Assembly: GCA_002422765.1 (NCBI GenBank)
Contig: DITI01000031.1
Span: 1 to 12,215 of the forward strand
Length of the DNA stretch: 12,215 bases
Direction of reading: 5' to 3'
From: Candidatus Pacebacteria bacterium UBA6188
GTDB lineage: Bacteria > Patescibacteriota > Microgenomatia > UBA1400 > PJMF01
Below the pieces are notes generated by a model. It was not told the DNA's origin, did no database searches, and saw only the letters and a program-made list of their open reading frames with translations. Shown here piece after piece: positions 5,481 to 12,215 of this stretch (the first letter of the stretch is position 1; each line of letters begins with the position of its first letter). A program made the position numbers and the translations under genes.

Positions 5481-5508
5481 TTGCTAATTTCCAATATCTT
5501 TCTATACT
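5481..5508 (+). promoter_or_regulatory. Promoter of tpiA, probable leaderless transcript
   Basis: TTGCTA (5481-5486), a 16-bp spacer, TATACT (5503-5508), then only 8 nt to the ATG at 5517, placing the start site at or next to the start codon. No Shine-Dalgarno is present. The same -35 hexamer recurs upstream of the PMT gene. Confidence 0.6.
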
Positions 5509-5516
5509 AAAGTCAA

Positions 5517-6221
5517 ATGAAAAAACGCATTATTGCTAACTGGAAGTCGAATAAAACCTGGCCAGAAGTGACGCATTGGCTCAATAATTTTCCAAATGAT
5601 GAGGATAGTCTTAGAACTTTAGATTCACTCGAAATTATTTTGGCTCCACCCTACCCATTTTTGGCTTTGGCACGCGATATTATTATTGAGCGTCAGTTGC
5701 CGATTAAGTTAGCGGTGCAGGATTTAAGTGCCTTTGGTAGTGGAGCTTACACTGGTGAAGTGGCAGCTTTTAATCTACAGGATTTAAATATAGAGTACGC
5801 CATTTTGGGTCACAGCGAACGTCGACGTTTTTTGCAAGAAACGACACAGCTGGTGGCTGATAAGGTGGCTGAAGCTATTAAATGGCAGATTAAACCAATT
5901 CTTTGTCTTGATCAGCCTTATTTCAGTGAACAAGCCAGATTTTTATCTACTGCAACCCTCAAAGAATGTCTTCTAGCTTACGAACCAATAGCAGCAATCG
6001 GAAGTGGTGTGGCGGAAAACCCAGGAGATTTACTACCGGTTTTGCAAGAACTCAAACAACTTTATGGAGCTGGTCAATTGATTTATGGCGGTAGTGTGAA
6101 CGCTGAAAATGTGCGGGAGTATTTGCGAGTTTGTTCTGGGGTTTTGCTTGGTGGAGCTTCCTTGGAACTAGCTGATTTCCTAGACTTACTTTATCAAGCT
6201 GGTAGCGTTGACTTAAGCTAA
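5517..6221 (+). CDS. tpiA: Triosephosphate isomerase
   Basis: Interconverts dihydroxyacetone phosphate and glyceraldehyde-3-phosphate in the cytoplasm, the step before GAPDH. At 234 residues it is shorter than the usual 245-255. Catalytic features are present: Asn and Lys in ANWKSNK (8-14), the electrophilic His in ILGHSERRR, the catalytic Glu in AYEPIAAIG, and the phosphate-binding IYGGSVN near the end. Two usually constant positions differ. NWKMN reads NWKSN, and the loop-6 N-terminal hinge, normally PVW, reads PIA, followed by IGSGVAENP instead of IGTGKxATP. The enzyme should still be catalytic because Lys, His and Glu are intact, but loop closure may differ (inference). The gene follows the lipoprotein terminator and has its own promoter. 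Confidence 0.95.
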   Translation: MKKRIIANWKSNKTWPEVTHWLNNFPNDEDSLRTLDSLEIILAPPYPFLALARDIIIERQLPIKLAVQDLSAFGSGAYTGEVAAFNLQDLNIEYAILGHSERRRFLQETTQLVADKVAEAIKWQIKPILCLDQPYFSEQARFLSTATLKECLLAYEPIAAIGSGVAENPGDLLPVLQELKQLYGAGQLIYGGSVNAENVREYLRVCSGVLLGGASLELADFLDLLYQAGSVDLS

Positions 6222-6223
6222 GC

Positions 6224-6252
6224 TTGCTAAAAACTCTGCTTTGTCATATATT
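6224..6252 (+). promoter_or_regulatory. Promoter of the PMT-type gene
   Basis: TTGCTA (6224-6229), 17 bp, TATATT (6247-6252), then 10 nt to the GTG at 6263. The expected leader is about 3 nt. The promoter begins 2 bp after the tpiA stop codon, so the PMT gene can be transcribed independently although both are on the same strand. Confidence 0.6.
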
Positions 6253-6262
6253 TTGATCTACT

Positions 6263-7582
6263 GTGACTCTTAAAGAGCTAATTTTACTTGCTTTAATTTT
6301 ATTTTTTACTTTATTGACTAGACTTTTCCGTTTGGATTATCCCAGCCAGATGTATTTTGATGAAGTTTATCATGTGCCGGCTGCCATGATGATGAGTTCG
6401 GGTGATTTTTCACGACCTTTTGATCCACAACAAGTTGCCTATGATGGCCAACACATCGCTGATTGGCTTCACCCGCCACTAGCCAAATACTTTCAGGCAG
6501 GTTCAATGTATTTGTTTGGTAAAAATGCTTTTGCTTGGCGTTTGCCGGCAGTGGTTTTTGCTTGTTTGACGATTATAGTTTTTTATTTTTTATTGCGCTT
6601 TGTGGCTCAAGCCTTTTTTTTCAAACATCTATCTATTGCGGAGAAAAACAGAAGAAGCATTAATTTAGCTTTGGTGGCGACTTATTTTCTTAGTTTGAGT
6701 GGTTTGTTTTTGGTCCAATCAAGAATTGCCATGAACGATGTTTTTTGTTTATTTTTCTTGATGCTTGGAATTTTTGCCTACTTTGCTTATTTAGACAAGA
6801 AAACTTATCTTTTTTTATTTTTAACCGGCCTTTCTTTGGCCCTATCTTTTAGCACTAAATGGACAGCTTTGTGGCTGTTGTTGTTAATTTTTATCAGGGA
6901 GCTGACTTTGCTAAGAAGTTATAGAGCTTTGCCCTTTATCTTTTTTTCTTTAATCCTGACCCCAATTTTTATCTATGTTTTAAGCTATGGAGCAATGTTT
7001 TTTGCAGGTCACAATTTAACTGATTTTTTTGCTTTGCAAAAAACTATTCTTTCATCTCAGTTAAGCAATCCAAGCTTTCACCTTTATAGTAGTGATCCTC
7101 TTAGTTGGTTGTTAAACTGGCGTCCAGTTTGGTTTTTTACTAGCACCAGCAATTTGGATAATAGTTTCGTAGCCAATATTTACGCTTTGGAGAATCCTTT
7201 GTTGAGTTTATATTTGCTAGTAACTTTTATTTTGCTTTTTCTTTCTTTACTCAAAAAAGATAAATTGTCTTTGGCGAGAAAAACCGTTTGGCTGTTTTTC
7301 TCTTTTTATTTGGCTAGTTTTCTGCCTTGGATTTTTTTCTCGCGTCCAATGTTTCTTCATCACTACTTGCCAGCTTTGCCCTTTTTAATTGTCTTATTGT
7401 CTTACTTTTTGTTAAATTTACTTGAGAAAATTACTGACAAAGAAAAAAGAAAAGCTTTATTTTTCAATCTTTTATTTTGGCCATTTTTCTTCTTTTTACT
7501 TTTCTATCCACAGTGGACGGCTTTGCCGGTGCCAGAAGGTTTTGCTGATTTGCTTTATTTTGCAATTCCTAGTTGGCGTTAA
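6263..7582 (+). CDS. PMT-family (dolichyl-phosphate-mannose-protein mannosyltransferase-like) GT-C glycosyltransferase
   Basis: Integral membrane GT-C enzyme. Characterised bacterial PMT relatives move mannose from polyprenyl-phosphate-mannose to Ser/Thr of exported proteins at the outer face of the membrane. The 439 residues contain about eleven hydrophobic segments. Family marks are the first-loop YFDEVYHVPAA with the Asp33-Glu34 pair, DWLHPPLAKYF (HPPLAK about 70-75), WRLPAV, SRIAMNDVF, the FSTKWTALW segment (about 194-202), and near the end FSRPMFLHHYLPALPF (about 359-374), which resembles the C-terminal four-helix PMT domain. Translation starts at GTG with no Shine-Dalgarno; an extended hydrophobic helix begins within five residues. 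The real donor sugar and acceptor cannot be read from sequence. It opens a run of envelope-glycan-like genes with the flavoprotein, HAD and DUF2298 genes downstream. Confidence 0.88.
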   Translation: MTLKELILLALILFFTLLTRLFRLDYPSQMYFDEVYHVPAAMMMSSGDFSRPFDPQQVAYDGQHIADWLHPPLAKYFQAGSMYLFGKNAFAWRLPAVVFACLTIIVFYFLLRFVAQAFFFKHLSIAEKNRRSINLALVATYFLSLSGLFLVQSRIAMNDVFCLFFLMLGIFAYFAYLDKKTYLFLFLTGLSLALSFSTKWTALWLLLLIFIRELTLLRSYRALPFIFFSLILTPIFIYVLSYGAMFFAGHNLTDFFALQKTILSSQLSNPSFHLYSSDPLSWLLNWRPVWFFTSTSNLDNSFVANIYALENPLLSLYLLVTFILLFLSLLKKDKLSLARKTVWLFFSFYLASFLPWIFFSRPMFLHHYLPALPFLIVLLSYFLLNLLEKITDKEKRKALFFNLLFWPFFFFLLFYPQWTALPVPEGFADLLYFAIPSWR

Positions 7583-7632
7583 TTTTTAAGTTCCAATAAA
7601 TGATTAATTTATGAGAAAATGAATAAATAATT

Positions 7633-8925
7633 ATGAAAATTGCAATTATTGGTGCGGGGTTTGGAGCTTTAGCAGCGGCTTTTGATCTCAGCAAATCTCT
7701 TGATGATGAAATTGAAATCATTGATCCTGGTAGTTCAGCTGGTGGTTTGGCGGCTGGTTTTGAACAAGAGCACTGGGATTGGTCTTTAGAGGAACATTAT
7801 CATCATGCTTTTGATACTGATAAAGCTTTAAAGAAATTTTTAGAAGATTTAGACTTGCGTCAGCAGTTGGTCTACAAGAGAGTCAAAAGCTCCACCCTGT
7901 ATCATGGGAAGATGCATCAGATTGATTCTCCCATTTCACTGCTCAAATTTAAGGAAATTTCTTTGTGGTCTAGAATTCGCACTGGAGCAGTTTTGGCTTT
8001 TCTCAAAATTTTACCAAATGGGATTGTTTTGGAAAATTTTAAAGCTGGGCAGTTTTTAAGAGCGACAATGGGTCAGGAGTCTTGGCGTGTGATTTGGGAG
8101 CCACTTTTTGTATCCAAATTTGGACGTTTTAGTGAAGAAGTTAATCTGTCTTGGTTTTGGGCGAGAGTGAATCCTCGCACGGCTGCTTTGGGTTATTTTG
8201 AAGGTGGTTGGAAACACTTGGCAGACTTAATTGTCAAAAAATTGCAAAAAGCTGGGGTTAAGGTTTCTCTCTCTAGTCAGGTCCTAAAAATTACCAAAGT
8301 GGCAGATGGCTTCATGCTGAATATCAAGCAAAATGATCAAGAGATTAATCGTTCCTATGATTTGGTCATTTCCACCCTCTCCTCGCCTGTTTTTGCCAAA
8401 TTAATTGATTTGCCAGAGCTGAAAAAGGAAAAACTTCTAGGTTTGGGGGCAATGACCATGCTACTGCGTTTAAAGAAAAAATTGCTCAAAGATGGCACTT
8501 ATTGGTTGAATGTTAATGAGAAGAATTGGCCTTTTGTGGCAATTGTTGAACACGATAACTACATTTCTAGCGCTCATTATGGTGGAGAAAGCTTGGTCTA
8601 TTTGGGTCGTTATTTGCCTAGCACTGATCGAGAGTATCAGAAAACCAGCGCAGAACTTTTGGCTGATTATCGACCTTTTTTGCAAAAAATTGATCCAGAC
8701 TTTGACCAAAATTTAATTGAGGCCAAACTTTACAAGGCTCCTTTTGCTCAGCCAATTAGTTTTGTTGGTCAAAGCAAATTCTTACCTTCTTTTAAGACAA
8801 GTTTACCTGGTTTGTATTGGGTTTGCATGCAACACGTCTACCCTTTTGATCGTGGCATCAATCATGCCATCGCTAAAGCGAGACAACTTGTGAAGCATGT
8901 TAGAATAGACACTTCGTCTTCATGA
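7633..8925 (+). CDS. FAD-dependent oxidoreductase, HemY / amine oxidase / UDP-galactopyranose-mutase-like
   Basis: A 430-residue soluble flavoprotein of the COG1232-like class. The N-terminal dinucleotide fold reads IAIIGAGFGALAAAFDLSK, followed by the acidic end of strand 2 (EIEIIDPG) and GGLAAGFEQ with EEHYHHAFDTD, a pattern shared by these oxidases. The usual third glycine of GxGxxG is displaced (GAGFGA rather than GAGxxG). The C-terminal FAD-contact region is GLYWVCMQHVYPFDRGINHAIAKA. Relatives include protoporphyrinogen oxidases, carotenoid and squalene desaturases and sugar mutases. With no heme or carotenoid genes nearby and glycosyltransferases on both sides, a role in sugar or lipid-carrier chemistry is the better guess (inference). 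No clear promoter or Shine-Dalgarno is seen in the 50-bp gap upstream. The stop overlaps the next gene's ATG. Confidence 0.82.
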   Translation: MKIAIIGAGFGALAAAFDLSKSLDDEIEIIDPGSSAGGLAAGFEQEHWDWSLEEHYHHAFDTDKALKKFLEDLDLRQQLVYKRVKSSTLYHGKMHQIDSPISLLKFKEISLWSRIRTGAVLAFLKILPNGIVLENFKAGQFLRATMGQESWRVIWEPLFVSKFGRFSEEVNLSWFWARVNPRTAALGYFEGGWKHLADLIVKKLQKAGVKVSLSSQVLKITKVADGFMLNIKQNDQEINRSYDLVISTLSSPVFAKLIDLPELKKEKLLGLGAMTMLLRLKKKLLKDGTYWLNVNEKNWPFVAIVEHDNYISSAHYGGESLVYLGRYLPSTDREYQKTSAELLADYRPFLQKIDPDFDQNLIEAKLYKAPFAQPISFVGQSKFLPSFKTSLPGLYWVCMQHVYPFDRGINHAIAKARQLVKHVRIDTSSS

Positions 8926-9506
8926 AGCTTATGAATCAAGAGAAAATCAAAATTGGTTTCGATATGGATGGAGTGATTCTTTTCAATCCAAGCCGTATTT
9001 TTCGTAGTCTCATCTCCAAAAGCAAAAAAGCTCACCTTTTACCTCGCAAGGAATTGGAATTCTATCATCCTAGTTCTCCCTTAGAAGATCTTTTATGGCT
9101 GTTGGTGCATAAAAGTAGTTTTAAGCTGGCCGCTGGCTTTGCTAAATTAGAAGAACTAGCGAGTGATGATCGTTTGGAGTTGTACGTGGTGAGCGCGCGC
9201 TTTGCTTGTTTGAGTTCTGATACCAAAAAATGGTTGAAAATAATCAATCGCCACAAGATTTTCAAAAACCTGTATTTTAATGATCAAGATGAACAGCCTC
9301 ATCTATTCAAAGAAAGAATGATCAAAGAGTTAGAGCTTGATTATTTTGTTGAAGATAATTGGGATGTGGTTTCTTATTTAGCCAATAATCAAAAACACAC
9401 TCAGATCTGGTGGGTGAGTAATTTTTTGGATCGCGAAATCAATTACCCACATAAATTTTTCTCTTTTCAAACTGTAACTGAAAAAATTGCCAAGCTTTTG
9501 TTATAG
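8922..9506 (+). CDS. HAD-superfamily hydrolase (5'-nucleotidase-like)
   Basis: A 194-residue cytoplasmic protein with the HAD phosphatase signature: motif I FDMDGVILF (nucleophile Asp14, acid/base Asp16), motif II LYVVSARF (Ser91), a plausible motif III Lys in FKERMIKEL, and motif IV YFVEDNWDVV (Glu144-Asp145) for magnesium. The overall pattern recalls small nucleotidase-like HADs, but the cap is too short to name a substrate. The ATG at 8922 overlaps the flavoprotein stop as ATGA, which suggests translational coupling. A second in-frame ATG at 8931 is an alternative start with little effect on the protein. TGT-TAGAAT (8898-8906) could be an extra extended -10. It ends 8 bp before DUF2298, so it belongs to the same cluster. 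A phosphatase acting on a sugar-phosphate or carrier-phosphate would fit (inference). Confidence 0.8.
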   Translation: MKLMNQEKIKIGFDMDGVILFNPSRIFRSLISKSKKAHLLPRKELEFYHPSSPLEDLLWLLVHKSSFKLAAGFAKLEELASDDRLELYVVSARFACLSSDTKKWLKIINRHKIFKNLYFNDQDEQPHLFKERMIKELELDYFVEDNWDVVSYLANNQKHTQIWWVSNFLDREINYPHKFFSFQTVTEKIAKLLL

Positions 9507-9507
9507 T
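9499..9507 (+). promoter_or_regulatory. Extended -10 promoter of the DUF2298 gene, overlapping the HAD stop codon
   Basis: TGT-TATAGT (9499-9507) overlaps the end of the HAD gene (its TAG is 9504-9506) and lies 7 nt before the ATG at 9515. A start site at the ATG is expected. GAGG stands only 2 nt before the ATG, too close for a normal Shine-Dalgarno. Read-through from the HAD gene is the alternative. Confidence 0.45.
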
Positions 9508-9514
9508 AGAGGTC

Positions 9515-11668
9515 ATGTTGTTGCACGACCTGACCTTACTTGCTTGGATTAGTTTTGTTTTGTTTTTACTGCAATTAGTGGCTTTGCCTGTGATTTTTTT
9601 TGTAGCTTCCAAATTTACTTTTCTTAAAGATGGAGCTTGGGGTTTTGGGCGTGTTTTTTCAATTTTGTTGCTGTCACTTTTGGTTTGGAACCTAGCCTTT
9701 TTGCAGGTGCCAATTAACACTCATTTGGGTGTGGGGATTTTATTTTTTGTTTTATCTTTATTTTCTCTTTATACGACCTGGGCTTTTTTTCTTAGCAAAA
9801 AGAAATTTTTGCAAAAATTTTGGCAAAAATTTGGACGAATTATTTTGATTGAGGAAATTGTTTTTGTTCTAGCCTTGCTCTTTTTATTCGCCATGCGCAG
9901 TTTTCAACCAGAAATTTTGGGCTTGGAAAAATTTATGGACGCTGGTTTTATCCAAGCTTACTTAAAATCTCCAACTTTGCCAGCTGGTGACATTTGGTAT
10001 GCAGGCTCAAGCATCAACTATTATAGTTTTGGGCAATTTTACAATTCTATTCTAGTCCAACTCTGGCAAGTTGACCTAGCCTACGGTTACAATCTTTTGT
10101 TAATTGCTCTTTTTGCTTTACTTTGTTTACAACTTTTTTCTTTGGCCTTTAATCTACGCTCCAATTTAGGCCAAAGCAATTTTAAAGCAGCGGTTTTTGC
10201 TGGCATTTTTACTGTGTTTTTGGTAGCTTTAGGCGCCAATGGGCACACTCTGTGGTACTTTTTTAGCAAAGGCAGCTTCGCTGGCTATTGGTATCCTGAT
10301 GCGACTCGATTTATAGAGCGCACTATTCATGAATTTCCTGCCTACAGCTTTGTGGTTTCTGACTTGCATGCTCATGTCTTGTCTTTGCCGATTAGTCTCT
10401 TTTTATTGCTGGTGGTTTTTGTTTGGCTGAAGGAGCTTTTATCCTTACCTAGCAAAAAATTAGCTAAATTTAAACTGCTATGGCGAACTAGTTTTTTCTA
10501 TCTTTCTTTGTTAATGGGTGTTTTATTTGGAGTTTTAGTGATGACCAACACTTGGGATCTTTTAATTTACGGGTCACTTTTGCTTTTGTTAGGTTTGATC
10601 TTGTTATGCAAAAATAAACTTTTCTTTGGTCCGCTTCTATTGTCAGCTAGCAGTGTCCTAGTTGGTACAGCTATTTTTGCTGCTTTTTGGCTTTTAAATT
10701 TCACCCCTATTTCCAACAGCTTAATGTTAGCCAAAGAACACACTCCATTTTGGCAACTTTTGATTTTGTGGGGCCCTCATTTATTTTGGGCTAGTCTACT
10801 ATTGTTGGTAATCAGATCATTTTTTTCTACCAAAAAAAATGATCAAGTGGTGCCTATTTTAATTATTGCCTTATTTGTCTTGCTGGTTTTTCTGATAGTT
10901 TTTCCAGAATTTTTCTATTTCAAAGATATTTACACTACCTATCCTAGAGCCAACACCATGTTCAAGTTGGTTTTTCAGGGCTTTATGCTTTTGGGCATCC
11001 TCGTAGCTTTGTTTTTTAGTTTGGTTTTGTTTGAAAAAGCTCAGCCTAAAGGCTTTTTTGCTTGGCGCTTATTTGATCTGAGACAAACCTTGGCTTCCAA
11101 AAAGAAAAAACTTTTTCTTTTGAAAGTTCGTTTGCGTCGTTTTTTTCTTTTACACCTGCCAATTAGCTTCTTCTTATTTTTTTCGACTTTGGTGTATCCT
11201 TATTTGGCTTATCAGAGTTACTACGGCAACTGGAAAAATTATCAAGGCTTGGATGGTTTAGCTTGGTTTGCGCGCAAATATCCAGACGATTTTATTTTAC
11301 TTAACTATTTAAAAGCAAATGAAAGTGAACAGGTTAACATTGTTGAGGCAGTTGGTGAGTCTTACACTGAGTTTGCCAGAATCTCGGCTTTCTCAGGTAT
11401 GCCTACAATTTTGGGCTGGCGAGTTCACGAGTGGTTATGGAGAGCTTCGTGGGATGGTCCGGCCAAGCGCACAGGAATGGTAGAGAAAATTTACAATCAA
11501 CCTTTGAGCGATGAAGTTGCTGCCAACCTCAAGTCATACCAGGTTAAATATATAATCGTGGGTGACAAGGAATATGAGGCCTACAAACAAATGGACCTAG
11601 AGGGTTTAATGTCTCTAGGTCCGGTGGTTGCTGTATCTGGTAAGAGCTATTTAATCAAGTTATTTTAA
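9515..11668 (+). CDS. DUF2298 (Chlor_Arch_YYY) multi-pass membrane protein, probable GT-C glycosyltransferase
   Basis: A 717-residue membrane protein with about a dozen hydrophobic segments and a soluble C-terminal tail. Family marks are KSPTLPAGDIWYAG (about 150-163) with the name-giving tyrosines in INYYSFGQF (about 167-175), EFPAYSFVVSDLHAHVLSLP (about 272-291), YPRANTMFKLVFQ (about 476-488), and in the tail GLDGLAWF, IVEAVGESYTEFARISAFSG, and GWRVHEWLWR (about 634-643). These match the family first described from Chloroflexi and Archaea, whose biochemical function is not established; the layout with a long outer loop bearing acidic residues and a C-terminal domain resembles GT-C enzymes. 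Its position with the PMT-type gene suggests assembly or transfer of a surface glycan (inference). It converges on the SIMPL gene with 2 bp between stop codons. A 10-bp inverted repeat lies near its 3' end. Confidence 0.88.
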   Translation: MLLHDLTLLAWISFVLFLLQLVALPVIFFVASKFTFLKDGAWGFGRVFSILLLSLLVWNLAFLQVPINTHLGVGILFFVLSLFSLYTTWAFFLSKKKFLQKFWQKFGRIILIEEIVFVLALLFLFAMRSFQPEILGLEKFMDAGFIQAYLKSPTLPAGDIWYAGSSINYYSFGQFYNSILVQLWQVDLAYGYNLLLIALFALLCLQLFSLAFNLRSNLGQSNFKAAVFAGIFTVFLVALGANGHTLWYFFSKGSFAGYWYPDATRFIERTIHEFPAYSFVVSDLHAHVLSLPISLFLLLVVFVWLKELLSLPSKKLAKFKLLWRTSFFYLSLLMGVLFGVLVMTNTWDLLIYGSLLLLLGLILLCKNKLFFGPLLLSASSVLVGTAIFAAFWLLNFTPISNSLMLAKEHTPFWQLLILWGPHLFWASLLLLVIRSFFSTKKNDQVVPILIIALFVLLVFLIVFPEFFYFKDIYTTYPRANTMFKLVFQGFMLLGILVALFFSLVLFEKAQPKGFFAWRLFDLRQTLASKKKKLFLLKVRLRRFFLLHLPISFFLFFSTLVYPYLAYQSYYGNWKNYQGLDGLAWFARKYPDDFILLNYLKANESEQVNIVEAVGESYTEFARISAFSGMPTILGWRVHEWLWRASWDGPAKRTGMVEKIYNQPLSDEVAANLKSYQVKYIIVGDKEYEAYKQMDLEGLMSLGPVVAVSGKSYLIKLF
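11593..11622. repeat. Perfect 10-bp inverted repeat near the 3' end of the DUF2298 gene
   Basis: GGACCTAGAG (11593-11602) and CTCTAGGTCC (11613-11622) flank a 10-base loop, 44 bp before the stop codon. The coding constraint here is DLEGLMSLGPV. No T-run follows on either strand, so it is not a standard terminator, but the convergent genes leave no space for one between them. Confidence 0.6.
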
Positions 11669-11670
11669 AC

Positions 11671-12215
11671 TTAATTTAATTCAAAAGTTACGCTGACAGT
11701 TTTGCTAGTCAAGCTTGAGCCAGGCTCAAGATTGGCGTCAGTGATGGACTTGGCACTGCCCATGGCCATTGGCATGGCGCTTTCGTAAGCAGCGTAAAAT
11801 GGATAATTCCCACCTTCAGTGACAGAAATCATTTTACCCACTGATTGTTGGTTGCCTGTGGCAATTTTTTCAGCTTTTTCTCTGGCATTAGCCACGGCTT
11901 CAGCCAAAAGTTCATCGCTAGCAGAAGCTAAGTCATCAACACTAAAGTTGGGACCATAAACGTAGTTGGCGCCACTTGAGTTGAGGATGGCTAGAAGCTC
12001 TTCAGCTTTATCTACTTCCTTGAGTTTAACGCTAACTGAATTATTGGCTCGCCAATCTCCTTTTTTGGCATTGCCTCGATCTGGAGCTGGATAGATCATA
12101 ATCTCTGCTTCATATTCTGTTTCTTGGTAAACACTGGCATTCTCTGTTTGGATATCTTCATCCTTGATGCCAAAAGCCTTGACTTGAGCGATGAGCTCGT
12201 TCATGGCTTCATTAG
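11671..12215 (-). CDS. SIMPL-domain (DUF541) protein, 5' end cut by window edge
   Basis: The minus-strand frame stays open to the right edge: before the Met at 12204 it reads N-E-A, which matches the family's usual ...NNxAMNxLIxxLK region. That Met is therefore internal and the true start lies beyond the window. The visible 181 residues include GIKDEDIQTENASVY, YEAEIMIYPAPDRG, VSVKLKEVDKAEELLAIL, then SGANYVYGPNFSVDD, EAVANAREKAEKIA and a C-terminal beta strand KTVSVTFELN. SIMPL proteins are usually exported or membrane-anchored; characterised members include periplasmic oxidative-stress protein YggE and channel-forming BP26 of Brucella. The signal peptide, if any, is outside the window. The stop lies 2 bp from that of DUF2298, tail to tail. 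Confidence 0.85.
   Translation of the reverse strand, partial: NEAMNELIAQVKAFGIKDEDIQTENASVYQETEYEAEIMIYPAPDRGNAKKGDWRANNSVSVKLKEVDKAEELLAILNSSGANYVYGPNFSVDDLASASDELLAEAVANAREKAEKIATGNQQSVGKMISVTEGGNYPFYAAYESAMPMAMGSAKSITDANLEPGSSLTSKTVSVTFELN

Noticed and set aside
756..8925. UGA recoded as Gly or Trp, as in some Patescibacteria
   Set aside because: pyrH and the flavoprotein gene both end naturally at TGA at family-typical C termini, and tryptophans are encoded by TGG. The standard bacterial code fits.
11714..11730. 17-bp palindrome CTTGAGCC-A-GGCTCAAG as terminator of DUF2298
   Set aside because: It lies within SIMPL coding sequence (EPGSS region) and is not followed by a T-run in the plus direction. 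It may be chance.
12202..12204. Met at 12204 as the start of the SIMPL protein
   Set aside because: The frame remains open to the edge and the preceding residues N-E-A fit the conserved family sequence, so the gene is truncated by the window rather than starting here.

Overview
The window looks like a chromosomal piece of a low-GC, small-genome bacterium, most likely a member of the Candidate Phyla Radiation (Patescibacteria, perhaps Microgenomates). This is inference. It rests on AT-rich genes with many TTT/TTG/ATT codons, a family mix often seen there (a DUF2298 'YYY' membrane protein, a bacterial PMT-type glycosyltransferase, a FemX-type cross-bridge enzyme, a SIMPL protein), tight packing, and several genes with no Shine-Dalgarno whose -10 box lies 6-13 nt from the start codon. 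TGA ends pyrH and the flavoprotein gene, so nothing suggests UGA recoding.

Layout: 1-4588 is on the minus strand. In transcription order it holds a UvrD/PcrA helicase (GTG start), then a FemX-like aminoacyltransferase and UMP kinase (pyrH) as a two-gene unit, then a type I GAPDH cut by the left edge. Each unit has its own plausible promoter close to the start codon.

4589-5516 is the unusual part. A perfect-consensus sigma-70 promoter (TTGACA-17-TATAAT) fires away from uvrD into a leader of about 240 nt packed with inverted repeats. The leader ends in a hairpin that abuts a strong Shine-Dalgarno. The gene is a small lipoprotein of unknown family, about 50% GC against roughly 30-40% in sampled neighbouring lines. 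It ends with a ten-base perfect anti-SD complement that has no gene after it, then a strong bulged terminator. An 11-bp inverted repeat brackets most of this unit. It reads as a self-contained, probably acquired expression cassette between uvrD and tpiA.

5517-11668 is on the plus strand: triosephosphate isomerase, a PMT-family mannosyltransferase-like membrane protein, an FAD-dependent oxidoreductase of the HemY/UDP-galactopyranose-mutase type, a HAD hydrolase overlapping it by ATGA, and a 717-residue DUF2298 protein. The last four look like a surface-glycan or protein-glycosylation neighbourhood. At the right edge a 5'-truncated SIMPL-domain gene converges on DUF2298 with two bases between stop codons.

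GAPDH and TPI serve glycolysis. FemX and PyrH touch cell-wall and nucleotide-sugar supply. The PMT-DUF2298 block probably modifies exported proteins or envelope glycans. No tRNA, rRNA, CRISPR array, insertion sequence or integrase was seen.
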